Shown here: piece by piece, positions 46,802 through 54,178 of the stretch
Layout: the number at the start of each line of letters is the position of its first letter
Numbering within the stretch: position 1 is the first letter of the stretch
Assembly (NCBI RefSeq): GCF_030127105.1
Contig: NZ_CP126161.1
Coordinates: forward strand, 1 to 64,000
Length of the DNA: 64,000 nucleotides
DNA from: Haloarcula pelagica
GTDB taxonomy: Archaea; Halobacteriota; Halobacteria; Halobacteriales; Haloarculaceae
Direction of reading: 5' to 3'
Notes under the pieces: generated by a model
The model's input: only the letters and a program-made list of their open reading frames with translations
Told to the model about the DNA's origin: nothing
Database searches by the model: none
Position numbers and translations under genes: made by a program

Positions 46802-46817
46802 ATGGGGTCGGAGGGAT
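46802..46817. repeat. attL: left attachment site
   Basis: The sequence atggggtcggagggat is a perfect 16-bp copy of the tRNA-Trp 3' end at 60189-60204. On the minus strand it reads as the acceptor stem and part of the T stem. It lies 53 bp from the stop codon of the integrase gene. It is the distal border left by site-specific integration. Confidence 0.85.
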
Positions 46818-46870
46818 CAGTACCACGGCTAAATCCGCGGGTTTCAGCCGTTGAGACGCCGGTTTCGTGT

Positions 46871-47902
46871 TCAATCATCTTTGGAAAGTGAGAGGTTTCC
46901 GATGTGGTTGCGACGGCGCTCTTCGAGCTTTTCCTCGCCGGTCGCCACGTCGTAGTGCCGGCGGATCGTCGACGGGGCCGAGTTGACCCGCTCGGCCACG
47001 TCCTCGATCGGCATTCCGCAGTTGAGTTGCCAGGTGATCGAGCCAGTGCGGATCTGGTGTGGTGACCGGGACGAGGGACACTGACTCGCGTGGGTCCGCT
47101 TCCGGTACTTGCAGATCTCCCGGTTGCGCCCGTGGGGACAGGACGTGTAGAGACACGGCTGGGTTCCCAGGTAGCACCAGGAGCGAACCGACGTATCAGA
47201 AGCGCGTCCCTGTCGCGTCGAGAACAGCGGGCGACGGCCGTGATCGTCCCGCTTGTCCGGCCGCTCGCGAGCGATGAATTCGTCTAGGACCTCGACGACC
47301 TGAGGTGGAACTGCTACCGGACGTTCGCCGTCGTTCCCGTTCTTCAGACGAGTACCGGTCTGCGGGCGGTTGACGAACCGGAGAGTTCCTTTCTCTTCGT
47401 CGTAGTCGTCGAGGTCGAGCGCCATCACGCCGCTCATCCGGCAACCGGTGAACCACAGCACTTCGAGCATCGCGTGCTGGGCCGTCCCGCGCATGGCGAC
47501 GGAGTTTCGATGATACTCGATCAGTTTCGCCGCGTCGTCGGGAGCGAGCTTCACCTCACTGCGTTCGTCCTCGGCGGAGAGCGAGGGAATCGGAACCTTG
47601 TCTTCGAGATCGTCCTCGACGGCCTCGATCCGTTCGAGGTAGCCGACCAGCTGCTTGACTGCCATCATCTTGCCTTTCACCGTCACCGGGGCGTCGTCGG
47701 TGAGGGACCGTCGGTACTCGTCGAGGAGCCAGCCGGAGAGGTCGCCGACCTCGGTGATCCCTTCGGCCTCGCACCACTCGACGAACGGAGTGAGCCGGTT
47801 CCCGTAGCTCCGGATGGTCGAGTCGGTCGAGTCGATGCGACACTCGTCGAGGAACCGCTCGCGAGCAGAGCGCGGTGTGAGATCAGACGGCGATCGGGTC
47901 AC
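46871..47902 (-). CDS. Tyrosine recombinase / integrase
   Basis: The protein has 343 residues. An N-terminal SAM-like core-binding domain (TIRSYGNRLTPFVEWCEAEG) is followed by the catalytic domain. The first catalytic Arg is in LWFTGCRMSGVMALDLDDYD (about residue 155). HQIRTGSITW supplies the HxxR pair (about 285) and the nucleophile Tyr is in STIRRHYDVATGEEKLEE (about 319). A Cys/His-rich segment, SCPHGRNREICKYRKRTHAS, lies before the catalytic His; such an insert occurs in haloarchaeal viral integrases. The gene's 3' end is next to attL. It should integrate and excise the element at tRNA-Trp. Confidence 0.93.
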   Translation of the reverse strand: MTRSPSDLTPRSARERFLDECRIDSTDSTIRSYGNRLTPFVEWCEAEGITEVGDLSGWLLDEYRRSLTDDAPVTVKGKMMAVKQLVGYLERIEAVEDDLEDKVPIPSLSAEDERSEVKLAPDDAAKLIEYHRNSVAMRGTAQHAMLEVLWFTGCRMSGVMALDLDDYDEEKGTLRFVNRPQTGTRLKNGNDGERPVAVPPQVVEVLDEFIARERPDKRDDHGRRPLFSTRQGRASDTSVRSWCYLGTQPCLYTSCPHGRNREICKYRKRTHASQCPSSRSPHQIRTGSITWQLNCGMPIEDVAERVNSAPSTIRRHYDVATGEEKLEERRRNHIGNLSLSKDD

Positions 47903-48193
47903 TGTGGACCCTCCATCTCAGTACGTTTTTCAGCGAACGGGACGACGTACGTCGTGCGGGCTGTCCGGCCCGCGCAGGTTTCGGCGTGCATCACTGATCA
48001 CCGGAACCACCTTCTGGGGCCGTGTACCAGCACGGTCCCGGCCTCGATCGACGAGAGCCATCAGTCGGTGGCCCCGCAACTACTCTGTTACAATCTGACT
48101 GCATAAATGTAACGAACAGATTGGTACGCTATTTGCTAAGCTAAGTGCATATTTAACATGAATTAGGTTCGTAGGAATGAATGTGTGCGCTAG

Positions 48194-48514
48194 ATGCGTA
48201 GATCTGGTTCGTGGCAGAGTGTATGGGACGACCGTATTCTGGAGTGGATACGGGAGAACGACGGTGCAGGGACTCCCAAGAAGCTCAAAGAGAGCGGTCT
48301 CATCAGAGTGTCACAGGCTCATATCTCTCGGCGGTGCAGGAAGCTCGCAGAGAACGGATTGCTCCGGGAAATCGGGAACGGAGCGTACGTGATCACCGAA
48401 GAGGGGATCGCTTATCTCGACGAGGAGTATGATGCGGAGGAAGGAGTGTATATCTCGGGGAATGGTCCGGCGGATGGGTCGTCCTCGACGGATGCGGAGA
48501 CGAACGACGTGTAG
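48194..48514 (+). CDS. Winged-helix DNA-binding protein (PhiH1-repressor-like) 1
   Basis: The 106-residue protein has a winged helix in SVWDDRILEWIRENDGAGTP, then ISRRCRKLAENGLLREIGNG and the wing AYVITEEGIAYLDEEYD. The C-terminus is acidic and Ser-rich. It lies divergent from the integrase, with a 290-bp spacer that contains AT-rich promoter sequence near the start (TGCATATTTAACATG). It is a candidate lysogeny regulator. It is a paralogue of the next gene, sharing the pattern W-x(4)-DDRILE. Confidence 0.75.
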   Translation: MRRSGSWQSVWDDRILEWIRENDGAGTPKKLKESGLIRVSQAHISRRCRKLAENGLLREIGNGAYVITEEGIAYLDEEYDAEEGVYISGNGPADGSSSTDAETNDV

Positions 48515-48527
48515 ATAGCCCTCCACT

Positions 48528-48821
48528 ATGACGATTCGAAAGACCGCCCGTTGGCAGAGGTGCATCGATGATCGAATACTCGAACACCTGCGAGACGATT
48601 CGTGGTCGACAGCCAGCCAGATGGCTGTCCGAGACGGGATTCATGCAACCGAGACGCAGGTCCAGGAGCGGTGTCGAGTTCTTGCCGACGCCGATCTGGT
48701 GGCCTTCTTGACCGAGGATCAGGATCTCGTCGAGCTGACGACGAAGGGAGAGCAGTACCTCGACGGCGAGGTCGATGTAGAGTTGTACCCGTATCCGCGC
48801 CATCCAAAGATGATGGAGTGA
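48528..48821 (+). CDS. Winged-helix DNA-binding protein 2
   Basis: The 97-residue protein starts MTIRKTARWQRCIDDRILEHL and contains a recognition helix region (QVQERCRVLADADLVAFL) and wing (DQDLVELTTKGEQYLDGEVD). It is related to the preceding gene, 13 bp upstream, and so likely arose by duplication. The two may form a regulatory pair as in other archaeal viruses. The target is not visible. Confidence 0.72.
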   Translation: MTIRKTARWQRCIDDRILEHLRDDSWSTASQMAVRDGIHATETQVQERCRVLADADLVAFLTEDQDLVELTTKGEQYLDGEVDVELYPYPRHPKMME

Positions 48822-48864
48822 AACGAGAGAAATACTATTGTCGTTCGAGTGAGCGGTTGGGTGT

Positions 48865-49878
48865 GTGTACGAGTTTACGCCGGACGAGATCGACAGACAG
48901 CGGGCACATCATCAGGCGGTGAAGCAGGACGCCGACGATGTGTCTGTCAAGCGTATCGGGAACTTAGGAGAAATCGCTTTCGAGCAGTTCTGCCGCGAAT
49001 ATCTGCCTGCAGAGATGTGGGAGTGGAAGAACGAGGATGCGATTCGCCGGTGTAACCCGGAGAGCTTCGCCGGACACGATTTCGAGGTGTTCGGGTACGA
49101 GGTGGACGTGAAGACCTCGCGAGACGTGGCGGCTTTCCACCCGGAGACGCTGATCGAGAACGATTCGGAAGACGATATCGTGGTGATGGTCTGGCACCGT
49201 GACAACGAGGACAGCCTGATCCTGCTTGGATGGGAGCGTATCGAGACGCTGGAATCGAAGGTCGAAACCGAACAGCAATTCTCTGGGAACTCGCCTGCGA
49301 AGCTCGAACACCTGGCGGCCCAGTCGATGAACGAACTCCGGGACCTCGGGCCGAACACGGCGAATATGAACCAGAAGCCAGAGAATCCATTCCAGCCAGG
49401 AGATCGCGTCGAGAAGCGGGGTGAAGAAGATTCTTCCGTCGGGGTCGTCGTCGAGGTCCTACCACCGGAGACGCAGATCGAGCTGTACGGGCAAGAACTG
49501 GATGGTGAGGGGGTCCGAGTCGCGTTCCCGAGTTCGCTCGACGAGGGTCCAGGTGACTGGCGAGATATTTCGCCAGCTCTTCTTTCTTCATACTGCGACG
49601 ATCAGGACATTGATCTCTACACATACAAACATGAGAATCTTCAATACGCGGAGAATCCGTTCACCGTGGGGGACTACGTAATCAAATCGTCACACAATGA
49701 ACCAGATCCCGCCACGATAGTAGAAGTAAGCAATAATCATGTGAAGGTGATTTATGAGAAAAAAAGTGGGAACGAGATAGCTCCAAATAATCTTATCGAC
49801 TATTGTGAAACCGAGAATTTTCAAACATATGAGTATCTCCAAGAAGATTTGACTAGGCTAACTCATAATGAAAGGTGA
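48865..49878 (+). CDS. Protein with PD-(D/E)xK nuclease-like N-terminus and two similar C-terminal units
   Basis: The 337-residue product starts with GTG at 48865. The N-terminal half shows GNLGEIAFEQFCREYLP and FAGHDFEVFGYEVDVKTSRD, a pattern (E...D...DVK) like PD-(D/E)xK restriction-endonuclease-like folds. A later stretch, VVMVWHRDNEDSLILLGWER, would be the final strand. The second half has two similar units: NPFQPGDRVEKRGEEDSSVG and NPFTVGDYVIKSSHNEPDPA. The last 70 codons are markedly AT-rich compared with the start. The role is unknown. A host-defence or replication accessory is an inference. Confidence 0.55.
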   Translation: MYEFTPDEIDRQRAHHQAVKQDADDVSVKRIGNLGEIAFEQFCREYLPAEMWEWKNEDAIRRCNPESFAGHDFEVFGYEVDVKTSRDVAAFHPETLIENDSEDDIVVMVWHRDNEDSLILLGWERIETLESKVETEQQFSGNSPAKLEHLAAQSMNELRDLGPNTANMNQKPENPFQPGDRVEKRGEEDSSVGVVVEVLPPETQIELYGQELDGEGVRVAFPSSLDEGPGDWRDISPALLSSYCDDQDIDLYTYKHENLQYAENPFTVGDYVIKSSHNEPDPATIVEVSNNHVKVIYEKKSGNEIAPNNLIDYCETENFQTYEYLQEDLTRLTHNER

Positions 49879-49960
49879 AATCATACGATTTCAGAACGTG
49901 TCATCTTACCATTAGAGCAGAAATCATATGATACCACGGTGAAAGTGAATAATGCCTAAT

Positions 49961-49991
49961 CCACCTGTAGGTGGGTGGATGGGTGGGTGGG
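49961..49991. other. Palindrome plus G-quadruplex-like motif at convergent gene ends
   Basis: Between two convergent genes there is a perfect palindrome, CCACCTGTAGGTGG (49961-49974). It overlaps a G-rich run with four GGG tracts separated by 5, 1 and 1 bases (49973-49991), matching the usual G-quadruplex pattern. It might act as a transcription terminator or a replication or maturation mark. No gene is seen within about 140 bp around it. Confidence 0.5.
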
Positions 49992-50019
49992 AAATGACAG
50001 AGTTCGGCCTATGCGCTAG

Positions 50020-50592
50020 TCAGGAAGATTCCTTTGCATCCGAGACTTTCTTTGACGCGATACTAAGAGCCTCTTCACGGAGACGATATTGGCTCGCCTC
50101 CGAAACTACAACAAGAACCTTTCTACCGACTGCATCGTTAACCGCGTCCAATACCGCATTGAAATCATTAGTATCGACGCCCTCAAGAGTATCTGACGGT
50201 AGGTCGTTTCGGTCTAAGACGTCATAAGCTATCGAGCGTAGTTTACTCGGAGCACCGAAGGGGGCAACCTCATACGTGTCTCGATCTTCATCATAGTTGA
50301 GATCAAGGACAATGGGGTCCTGTCCGCCCTGTTTTTCCTTTCGGAGATAGCCATCTTCAACCAGTCCATTGAGCAGATTGGTTTGATTGAGCGTTTTCAC
50401 CACTTTCTCTCGGCTATCGATGATCTCTTCCAGTCCATCTGACTCAACAACCTCGTCCTGAAAGTCTGGACGTTCGATCGTTTTCGGCCCAGCTACATAT
50501 CCGATGGTTTTGATTAGTCTCTTTCGTGATTTGGTTTCTTCAGCCCATTCAACAGGATCGTTACTATCGTTGGGAGTTTTTGCGGAACTCAT
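50020..50592 (-). CDS. Hypothetical protein, possible regulator
   Basis: The 190-residue protein is charged and helical (EWAEETKSRKRLIKTIGYVA). In the middle it shows VVKTLNQTNLLNGLVEDGYLRKEKQGG, which reads like a winged-helix recognition helix and wing. VLDLNYDEDRDTYEV and YRLREEALSIASKKV follow. It starts at the edge of a region with multiple palindromes, divergent from the 50892 gene. A repressor-like role is plausible but not proven. Confidence 0.55.
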   Translation of the reverse strand: MSSAKTPNDSNDPVEWAEETKSRKRLIKTIGYVAGPKTIERPDFQDEVVESDGLEEIIDSREKVVKTLNQTNLLNGLVEDGYLRKEKQGGQDPIVLDLNYDEDRDTYEVAPFGAPSKLRSIAYDVLDRNDLPSDTLEGVDTNDFNAVLDAVNDAVGRKVLVVVSEASQYRLREEALSIASKKVSDAKESS

Positions 50593-50597
50593 TCACT

Positions 50598-50780
50598 TTA
50601 CGGCATACCCAGCCGTAAGTGGGGGGAGATAAAGTTGGGTAAAGCCTATAACCGATGGGTTGCTAGCCCATAATGCAGTTACAGTTTACCCATAACCCTA
50701 CCAGGGTAATTCCTGTGCGACCCCCGGTCCTGTGTGGCAACATGTCCCGGGTGTCGCACAGGACCTGTACTATAGGTCCT
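50598..50780. promoter_or_regulatory. Palindrome-rich control region of the provirus
   Basis: Within 183 bp between two divergent genes there are five inverted repeats. (1) TTACGGC-7-GCCGTAA, 50598-50618, perfect. (2) TGGGTAAA (50636-50643) with TTTACCCA (50685-50692), enclosing (3) ATGGG-7-CCCAT at 50655-50671. (4) CCTGTGCGAC-type arms at 50712-50727 and 50747-50762, 15 of 16 bases paired. (5) AGGACCT-7-AGGTCCT, 50760-50780, perfect. The GGTCCTG/CAGGACC core recurs. This may be an operator set for a lysogeny switch or the replication origin. It is too structured to be chance. Confidence 0.65.
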
Positions 50781-50891
50781 GAGTGGTAAGTTCGTCCTAT
50801 CTTTCTTCCTGACAGTTAGTAGCGGAGTGACCTTTATAAAATTTCGTCTGCATAGGTTACGACGTCTGCACCAGCAACGACAGATTTCGCT

Positions 50892-51539
50892 ATGACTGAT
50901 AAAGACGAGACAAGCTTGGGACGATTCCAGGGAATATTGACAGAATCCGATAGGGAGTTTTTACTAAATAAGAAAGAGAATCCAGGCGATAGTCTTGATC
51001 GAGATGCAAGGTATCGTATAAGGAAGAGATTATCTCAGTCATTGGAGGATTTCATACTGATTAGTGGGAGATTCTCAAACAGGGACATTCAAACAGTATT
51101 TCAGAATATTGATGGAGATCCTGAGCAGGTAGTCGGAGCAGTTATTCGGGTTCTATATCAAATGACTTCAGATGGGAACAAAGACGAAATTAGTAGTTTG
51201 GAAGAAATAATTTCGAGAGGAATTGAAACAGAGGAGTTTTCTAATGGTAATTTACCAGATGTTGACACTGATATTATGATAGAAACCGAGGATGTTGAAG
51301 TAGATAAACTGATTGATTCAGGATTTGAATCGTATATTACTCGAAAAGAGCTTTCGTATATACGGTGGCAAGGCCAGTATAAGAACTTATTACAGAAAGT
51401 TGTTGAAAAAGAGTCTTCAGTAGAAATAGACCAGGAAAGTGGTGAAAACTATGAGATATCTCCCTTGTTTGCAAAGCGGGTTTTATCTGAGCATTTTAAT
51501 GTAGATATAGAAGATAGTGACGAACAGTCGTCCGTTTAG
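50892..51539 (+). CDS. Conserved haloarchaeal protein with GRFQGILTESDREFL motif
   Basis: The 215-residue protein begins with the conserved stretch LGRFQGILTESDREFLLNKK, then RDARYRIRKRLSQSLEDF. This arrangement is seen in a family of haloarchaeal proteins of unknown function found in viruses and accessory regions. The coding sequence is strongly AT-rich compared with the flanking operon, suggesting separate acquisition. It ends in a 4-bp convergent overlap with the ATPase gene. Confidence 0.6.
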   Translation: MTDKDETSLGRFQGILTESDREFLLNKKENPGDSLDRDARYRIRKRLSQSLEDFILISGRFSNRDIQTVFQNIDGDPEQVVGAVIRVLYQMTSDGNKDEISSLEEIISRGIETEEFSNGNLPDVDTDIMIETEDVEVDKLIDSGFESYITRKELSYIRWQGQYKNLLQKVVEKESSVEIDQESGENYEISPLFAKRVLSEHFNVDIEDSDEQSSV

Positions 51540-52525
51540 GGCATAGGTCCGTTTTCCAGTAATAAATCGTGTATCTGATTCCAACCGACATCTTGTTCGA
51601 ACAGACCAGCTCGAAGATTCCACGCCCAGGGAGCGGCGTCGTCGGGATCGTAGCCGACGGCCTTCTCGATCTCTTCGAGACTCCCACCGAACAGCCGATC
51701 GGTCGGCGCGTCAGCGTCGGCGGGCCACGTCTCGAAGAACTCACCTGATTTCTTCGCGGCCTTGTAGAGCGCCAGCGTCGACAGCCGCTTTCGCTCGGGG
51801 TGGAGGTCCTTGCCAGTGTGGACGACGACGGCCTCCATGTCGACACCGAGTTTCGCGTATCGCTTCGCCAGTGGCGTGTACTGTTCGGCCACTTCGCGCC
51901 GGTTCGTCCGGGCGTCGAAGTGCGTCGATCCTTCGTCGATCAGGATCGCCTTCGGTTGGTCGCGATGTTCGAGCAGCTGCACGGCGAGATCGTGCGCCGA
52001 GGTGACGACGATATCCGTACCGTCCCAGGAACGCACGTTCGAGAGGACGAGGAGATCGTCGAGGTCGAGCGCGCGGAGCTGGATCAGCAGGATGGCCGTG
52101 TTGGTCTTGCCAGTGTTCGGGTTCCCGGCGGCAGTGACGAACGCCGGTGCGCCGTTGTTCTCGATCTCGTCCAGGAGCATCATCGGGAGCCGCAGCGCGG
52201 AGGCGTCGAGATCCTGCTCGGTGACGCCGACGATGTGAGACATGACCGAGCCGTTGCCCTGGGCGACGGCCTCGGTCGCGGTGTCGGTGAGGAACTTCGA
52301 GGAGAGTACGTCGCCGAGGCGGGTGCGCTCGAAGGTTGGATTACCGACCGGTGACCGGTCGGTTTCACGCATGGCTGTCTCGACGAACGAGAGCGCCGTC
52401 CGGTCGCGGCTGTCCTCGACCACGCCGGTGTGCGGAAGCAGGCGGTCGTCGCCGTCCATCTCACCACGGACCTGTTCGTATAGCTTCGCCGCCGTCAGTA
52501 GGTGTTCGTCGACGCTTTCGCTCAT
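51536..52525 (-). CDS. P-loop ATPase of the virion operon (VP8-like)
   Basis: The 329-residue protein has Walker A VTAAGNPNTGKTNTAILL (about residue 135) and Walker B KAILIDEGSTHFDARTNR (about 195). VVVHTGKDLHPERKRLST follows as a sensor-like block. The rest is helical. In pleolipoviruses the last gene of the conserved block encodes a putative AAA ATPase of this size (VP8 in HRPV-1). The same position here supports that identity. It lacks recognised helicase or terminase motifs. The start ATG overlaps the preceding stop. Confidence 0.75.
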   Translation of the reverse strand: MSESVDEHLLTAAKLYEQVRGEMDGDDRLLPHTGVVEDSRDRTALSFVETAMRETDRSPVGNPTFERTRLGDVLSSKFLTDTATEAVAQGNGSVMSHIVGVTEQDLDASALRLPMMLLDEIENNGAPAFVTAAGNPNTGKTNTAILLIQLRALDLDDLLVLSNVRSWDGTDIVVTSAHDLAVQLLEHRDQPKAILIDEGSTHFDARTNRREVAEQYTPLAKRYAKLGVDMEAVVVHTGKDLHPERKRLSTLALYKAAKKSGEFFETWPADADAPTDRLFGGSLEEIEKAVGYDPDDAAPWAWNLRAGLFEQDVGWNQIHDLLLENGPMP

Positions 52526-52614
52526 GCGTATCCGAGCCTCCAGAGATGCAGCCAGACAGCAGAAACGACGATCGCGAGCGTGAACGCCAGGACGATCTCG
52601 ACGGCTTCAGTCAT
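52522..52614 (-). CDS. 30-residue single-TM peptide
   Basis: The short frame MTEAVEIVLAFTLAIVVSAV and its end WLHLWRLGYA form almost only one transmembrane helix, followed by a short basic tail. It starts inside the end of the upstream gene (8-bp overlap) and overlaps the start of the ATPase gene (ATGA), so the operon is packed without gaps around it. That arrangement supports a real gene. The function may be virion membrane or lysis-like; neither is proven. Confidence 0.6.
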   Translation of the reverse strand: MTEAVEIVLAFTLAIVVSAVWLHLWRLGYA

Positions 52615-53461
52615 CGCCGGGAACCTCCGTGGCGTCCTCGATCGCTTCGTCGACAGCGTCGTCGGTCGCCTGTTCGATGTTGACCGAGACACCGGGCACG
52701 TCGGACTCGGGCGAGTCGTCGGTCTCTGCGTGGCGAATGAGTCGTTCGAGTCCGAACCGTTCGACGGCGCCGTCGATCTCCTCGGTGATCGACTCGCCTT
52801 CGTCGGGGAGCGTTCCTTTCTCGAAGGTCTCGACGATTCGGAACACGGCCTTCCGGGTGGCGTTGCGGACGATCGTGAACGCCTGGGATTCGATGGCGAA
52901 GCCGCGTTTCGCGTCCTCTTCGAGCTGGCCGCGACACTCCTCGACGGCCTGGAGCGCACGCATCAGCTCGCGGTCTGAGAGCGTGCCGCGCCAGGTGCCC
53001 TCGACGGTCTGTTCCAGGAGGTCGACCTGCTTACCGAACGCGAGGTTCGGACTCACCCAGTCGAGTGATCCCTCGGTGACCGTCCACTGTTGGAACCGTT
53101 GGGCAGGCATGTGGAAGATGCCGCCCTCGAGTACGCGAGCGTCAACGTCGACGATCCAGATATAATTTGGATCCCACAGCATCGAGCGGACCTTCTTGCC
53201 GGTCGGGCGACCGAGGAAGACCAGACTGATCAGTCCACTCAGTCCGATGATACGGACGTTGCGCGGAATGTCGACGCCGATCACTGCGGCCACGGCGAAG
53301 ATCACCAAGCCGATCACGCCGCCGACGAGCAGCGCATTGTCAGCGAGCCAGGCGAGCAGGCGGTAGAGTCGGGAGTGATCACGACCAACGTCGGCCTGCT
53401 GGTGCATCTCGGCGCGGTCACGATCACGGTCGGTGTCGACCGGCGGGCCGTCCTCGGTCAT
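52607..53461 (-). CDS. Membrane protein with two TM helices (ORF7-like)
   Basis: The protein has 284 residues. After a basic/acidic N-terminus (TDRDRDRAEMHQQADVGRD) there are two close helices, LLVGGVIGLVIFAVAAVIGV and IRIIGL-like IIGLSGLISLVFLG. A soluble part of about 200 residues follows, with WIVDVDARVLEGGIFHMP and a helical end (ERFGLERLIRHAETDD). Size, topology and position between spike and ATPase match pleolipovirus ORF7-type conserved proteins. Function unknown. It overlaps both neighbours by a few bases. Confidence 0.65.
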   Translation of the reverse strand: MTEDGPPVDTDRDRDRAEMHQQADVGRDHSRLYRLLAWLADNALLVGGVIGLVIFAVAAVIGVDIPRNVRIIGLSGLISLVFLGRPTGKKVRSMLWDPNYIWIVDVDARVLEGGIFHMPAQRFQQWTVTEGSLDWVSPNLAFGKQVDLLEQTVEGTWRGTLSDRELMRALQAVEECRGQLEEDAKRGFAIESQAFTIVRNATRKAVFRIVETFEKGTLPDEGESITEEIDGAVERFGLERLIRHAETDDSPESDVPGVSVNIEQATDDAVDEAIEDATEVPGDD

Positions 53462-54014
53462 GCGACACGCTCACCTCGTTCGGCAGCGCCGATCTTCGCC
53501 GCGACGGCGTAGTACAGACAGGCGAAGGCGACACCGATCGCACCGCCGAGTCCGGCATCGCGAACGTCGGAGCCACTCCAGGGACCGGAGACGAAGAACG
53601 TACTCGGCTTGCGGAGGTAGTGGAACCGCTGGTTCTCGATGGATTGCTCGGTCCAGAGCGTGACGCCGCCGGGGAGGCGACACGGACGGTCGTCTTCCGA
53701 TCGGCGTCGACGACGGCGGCCCGGAAGCTCACCGTACCGGCCGAGGAGTGTCCAGTTGCGGGCGCGATGTTGACGGCCTTGTACTGGCTACTCCAGAAGG
53801 TGATGACCATCTCACCGTCCTGGTATCGGTAGTCGGTCACGACGAGATCGTCGTCGACGACCAGCTCGGCAGCCGGGGCCTGTGCCGGCGCGGTCACGTT
53901 GGCGGTCCCGTTCGCTGTCGGGGTCGAGGTCGTGGTCGTCTCTTGCGCTCCGACCGCTGGAACGAGGGCGATGCTACAGGCGACTATCAACAGGAGTGCG
54001 AATCGTCGAATCAT
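53458..54014 (-). CDS. Signal-peptide membrane protein (ORF6-like, frameshifted)
   Basis: The N-terminal Sec signal MIRRFALLLIVACSIALVPA is followed by a Thr-rich linker and a beta-like part (LVVDDDLVVTDYRYQDGEMV; VSFRAAVVDADRKTTVRVAS). In the adjoining frame PGGVTLWTEQSIENQRFHYL leads to a C-terminal TM helix GGAIGVAFACLYYAVAA. The break is at the GGGG run 53671-53674 and one extra base joins them to about 185 residues. It is exported and anchored at the C-terminus, so probably in the virion membrane. Confidence 0.65.
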
Positions 54015-54034
54015 GGATGGAAAACGCGGTTAGG

Positions 54035-54178
54035 TCACCACGGCAGCGCGTGGGTGCCGAGCTGTGAAGCGAGCCAGTCGAGTGCCGGTGTCACGAGATC
54101 GATGCCAAGTACGTGCAGCCCGAGCAGGATGACACCGAAGACGACGACCTGGCGGATTGGAAGGAGTCGGTAGAGCAT
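54035..54178 (-). CDS. 47-residue single-TM protein
   Basis: The short frame MLYRLLPIRQVVVFGVILLG continues LHVLGIDLVTPALDW and ends THALPW. It has one hydrophobic helix. Its ATG overlaps the spike stop codon and it ends 20 bp before the next gene, so it fills the operon exactly. No homologue is recognised. It is most likely a small structural or accessory membrane protein. Confidence 0.6.
   Translation of the reverse strand: MLYRLLPIRQVVVFGVILLGLHVLGIDLVTPALDWLASQLGTHALPW

Noticed and set aside
46615-46854. A 79-codon gene at the left provirus edge
   Set aside because: The frame runs through the attachment site and lacks coding bias after it; at most a remnant.
50598-50780. CRISPR array
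   Set aside because: The repeats are different palindromes of unequal arms, not regularly spaced identical direct repeats, and no cas gene exists in the window.
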